A stretch of 64,000 bases of DNA, from NCBI GenBank assembly GCA_002256425.1, contig NKIZ01000001.1:3011001-3075000 (forward strand). Reading direction: 5' to 3'. Shown piece by piece: positions 63,103-64,000 of this stretch (positions are counted from its first letter, which is position 1; each line of letters starts with the position of its first letter). The stretch comes from Alphaproteobacteria bacterium PA2. GTDB lineage: Bacteria > Pseudomonadota > Alphaproteobacteria > Caulobacterales > Caulobacteraceae. The notes under the pieces were generated by a model. It made no database searches and had not been told where the DNA came from. It was given only the letters and a program-made list of their open reading frames with translations. The position numbers and the translations under genes are program-made.

Positions 63103-64000
63103 GGACGCGGCGCCACCGTTGTAAAGTCCAGGTCACGGGTCAGCAGCACCTGGAGGGGGGTTCCCTGCCTGACCTTGATGGTCACAGGGACGGACTGGCT
63201 TTGCGGGGTCAGCCGCGAGGCCGCTTCAGAGCCGCCAATGCTGATGGCTGTGCTCGGCCCCTGTGACGACGCCGCTGCAACAGCGGTGTTCAGGATGGAC
63301 AGCAATATGGCCCCGCCGAACCTTTCCCGGAAATGGGTATCGGTCTGTCCGGCAAGACCGCCCCGACCGAGGGGATCGGTGGAGGGCGACCCGATTTCTA
63401 TGGATACGCCATCCGGCGTGAGGATCCGCGACCAGATCACAAAAGCCCGGGTCTGGGCATAGGCGACGCCGCTGCGATACTGGCCAAAGAGCTTGGATCC
63501 CCGGGGAATGAGCACCTGGGCGCCGTCAAAGCCCCGGACATCCTGACTGACCACCGCGCGAGCGGCGCCTGGCAGGTCAGAATTGATGGCGGTTTCCAGG
63601 ACCGCCGGGATCAGCGTGCCCTGGGGCGCCACCCGGGACAGGTCGCGCAGGCGGGTGGCGCGGGCCGTCTCAACCCCGCCAGACCCGACCCGGGCCGCGA
63701 ACCTTTCCTCGGCAGAAGCATTGGGTTCAACAGGTTCACCCCCAGGCCTGGCCGCTGCAGCTGCTGCTGCCGTGGCGGCGGGCCCGGCGGCCGGGTCGGC
63801 CAGGTCAACAACCATGGCAGGCGCCCTCAGACGCCGGGCGGGATCATTTTCCGGAATGACGACGGCGACCGGCGCTGTCGGAGCCGTGGCTGCTGGAACC
63901 GAGGCGGGCGTCGGCGCAACCACTACGGCCTGGGCAGGCGGCGTATAGGCGGCAGGCGCCTGGGGCGCGGCCTGCACCGGCGCCTGGACCTGGGCGCGGG
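63099..64000 (-). CDS. virB10: Type IV secretion protein VirB10 (C-terminal part; start beyond the window)
   Basis: About 300 residues are visible and the frame runs off the right edge without a start. The C-terminal VirB10/TrbI beta-barrel is clear: 'GTLIPAVLETAINSDLPGAARAVVSQDVRGFDG', 'LIPRGSKLFGQYRSGVAYAQTRAFVIWSRILTPDG', 'HFRERFGGAILLSILNTAVAAASS' and 'VPVTIKVRQGTPLQVLLTRDLDF'. The visible upstream part is Pro/Ala/Val-rich, the flexible periplasmic linker of VirB10. VirB10 spans both membranes of the T4SS core complex. Confidence 0.95.
   Translation of the reverse strand, partial: RAQVQAPVQAAPQAPAAYTPPAQAVVVAPTPASVPAATAPTAPVAVVIPENDPARRLRAPAMVVDLADPAAGPAATAAAAAAARPGGEPVEPNASAEERFAARVGSGGVETARATRLRDLSRVAPQGTLIPAVLETAINSDLPGAARAVVSQDVRGFDGAQVLIPRGSKLFGQYRSGVAYAQTRAFVIWSRILTPDGVSIEIGSPSTDPLGRGGLAGQTDTHFRERFGGAILLSILNTAVAAASSQGPSTAISIGGSEAASRLTPQSQSVPVTIKVRQGTPLQVLLTRDLDFTTVAPRP

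Overview
The window reads as a chromosomal segment of a GC-rich alphaproteobacterium, most likely a member of the Caulobacterales (Caulobacter/Phenylobacterium type). The evidence is a CcrM-type GANTC methyltransferase with two GATTC sites in its own leader, a Caulobacter-like housekeeping promoter ahead of the ATP synthase genes, the alphaproteobacterial split b/b' F0 operon, and a PhyR-NepR-EcfG general stress response locus. No rRNA, tRNA, CRISPR array or intact insertion sequence was seen. Genes are dense, and many neighbours overlap by 1-4 bases (ATGA/TGATG), which implies operons and translational coupling.

Layout. 1-2.3 kb: aromatic-acid genes (partial feruloyl-CoA-synthase-like ligase, LysR regulator, divergent LigB-type dioxygenase). 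2.3-18.7 kb: housekeeping genes including a YceI protein, dihydroorotase, glycosyltransferase 9, YgfZ, tag, rnhB, a glutathione S-transferase, ccrM, an MFS transporter, mutY, a DciA-like protein, a DsbA-like lipoprotein and smc. A repeat-bearing insert with apparent target duplication separates tag from rnhB. 18.8-21.6 kb: F0 operon atpI-B-E-F'-F with promoter, internal hairpin and terminator. 21.6-31.5 kb: two paralogous small membrane proteins, the glycine cleavage operon gcvT-H-PA-PB behind a tandem glycine riboswitch, a CPBP-family protein, a TauE-type transporter, and argS coupled to a secreted protein. 31.7-35 kb: ispH, thrB, rnhA and a MarR regulator with a palindromic operator.

35-41.5 kb is a general stress response island. 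phyR and the nepR-ecfG-kinase operon diverge from interleaved EcfG-type promoters (GGAAC-N16/17-CGTT). Further exact EcfG promoters precede a csbD/entericidin-like pair and a secreted glycine-zipper protein with seven YYD...W repeats. The kinase-like protein encoded with ecfG keeps its phospho-His motif but has lost the ATP-binding motifs; a second HWE/HisKA_2-type kinase with a complete ATPase domain lies nearby. 41.5-50.3 kb: a PhnA-like protein, a VOC protein / GMC oxidoreductase / small subunit operon, and the glyoxylate shunt (malate synthase G, isocitrate lyase) around an ScfR/RamB-type regulator.

50.3-62 kb is the most unusual part: a run of exported redox proteins. It includes a 694-residue redoxin + cytochrome c + copper-monooxygenase-like + EF-hand fusion, a cytochrome c'-like lipoprotein, two paralogous membrane proteins, two exported proteins of unknown function, a cytochrome c-PQQ quinohemoprotein resembling polyvinyl-alcohol dehydrogenase, and a DUF1501/DUF1800 pair. 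I infer a periplasmic oxidation system of unknown substrate. The window ends in a type IV secretion locus (virB11, partial virB10).
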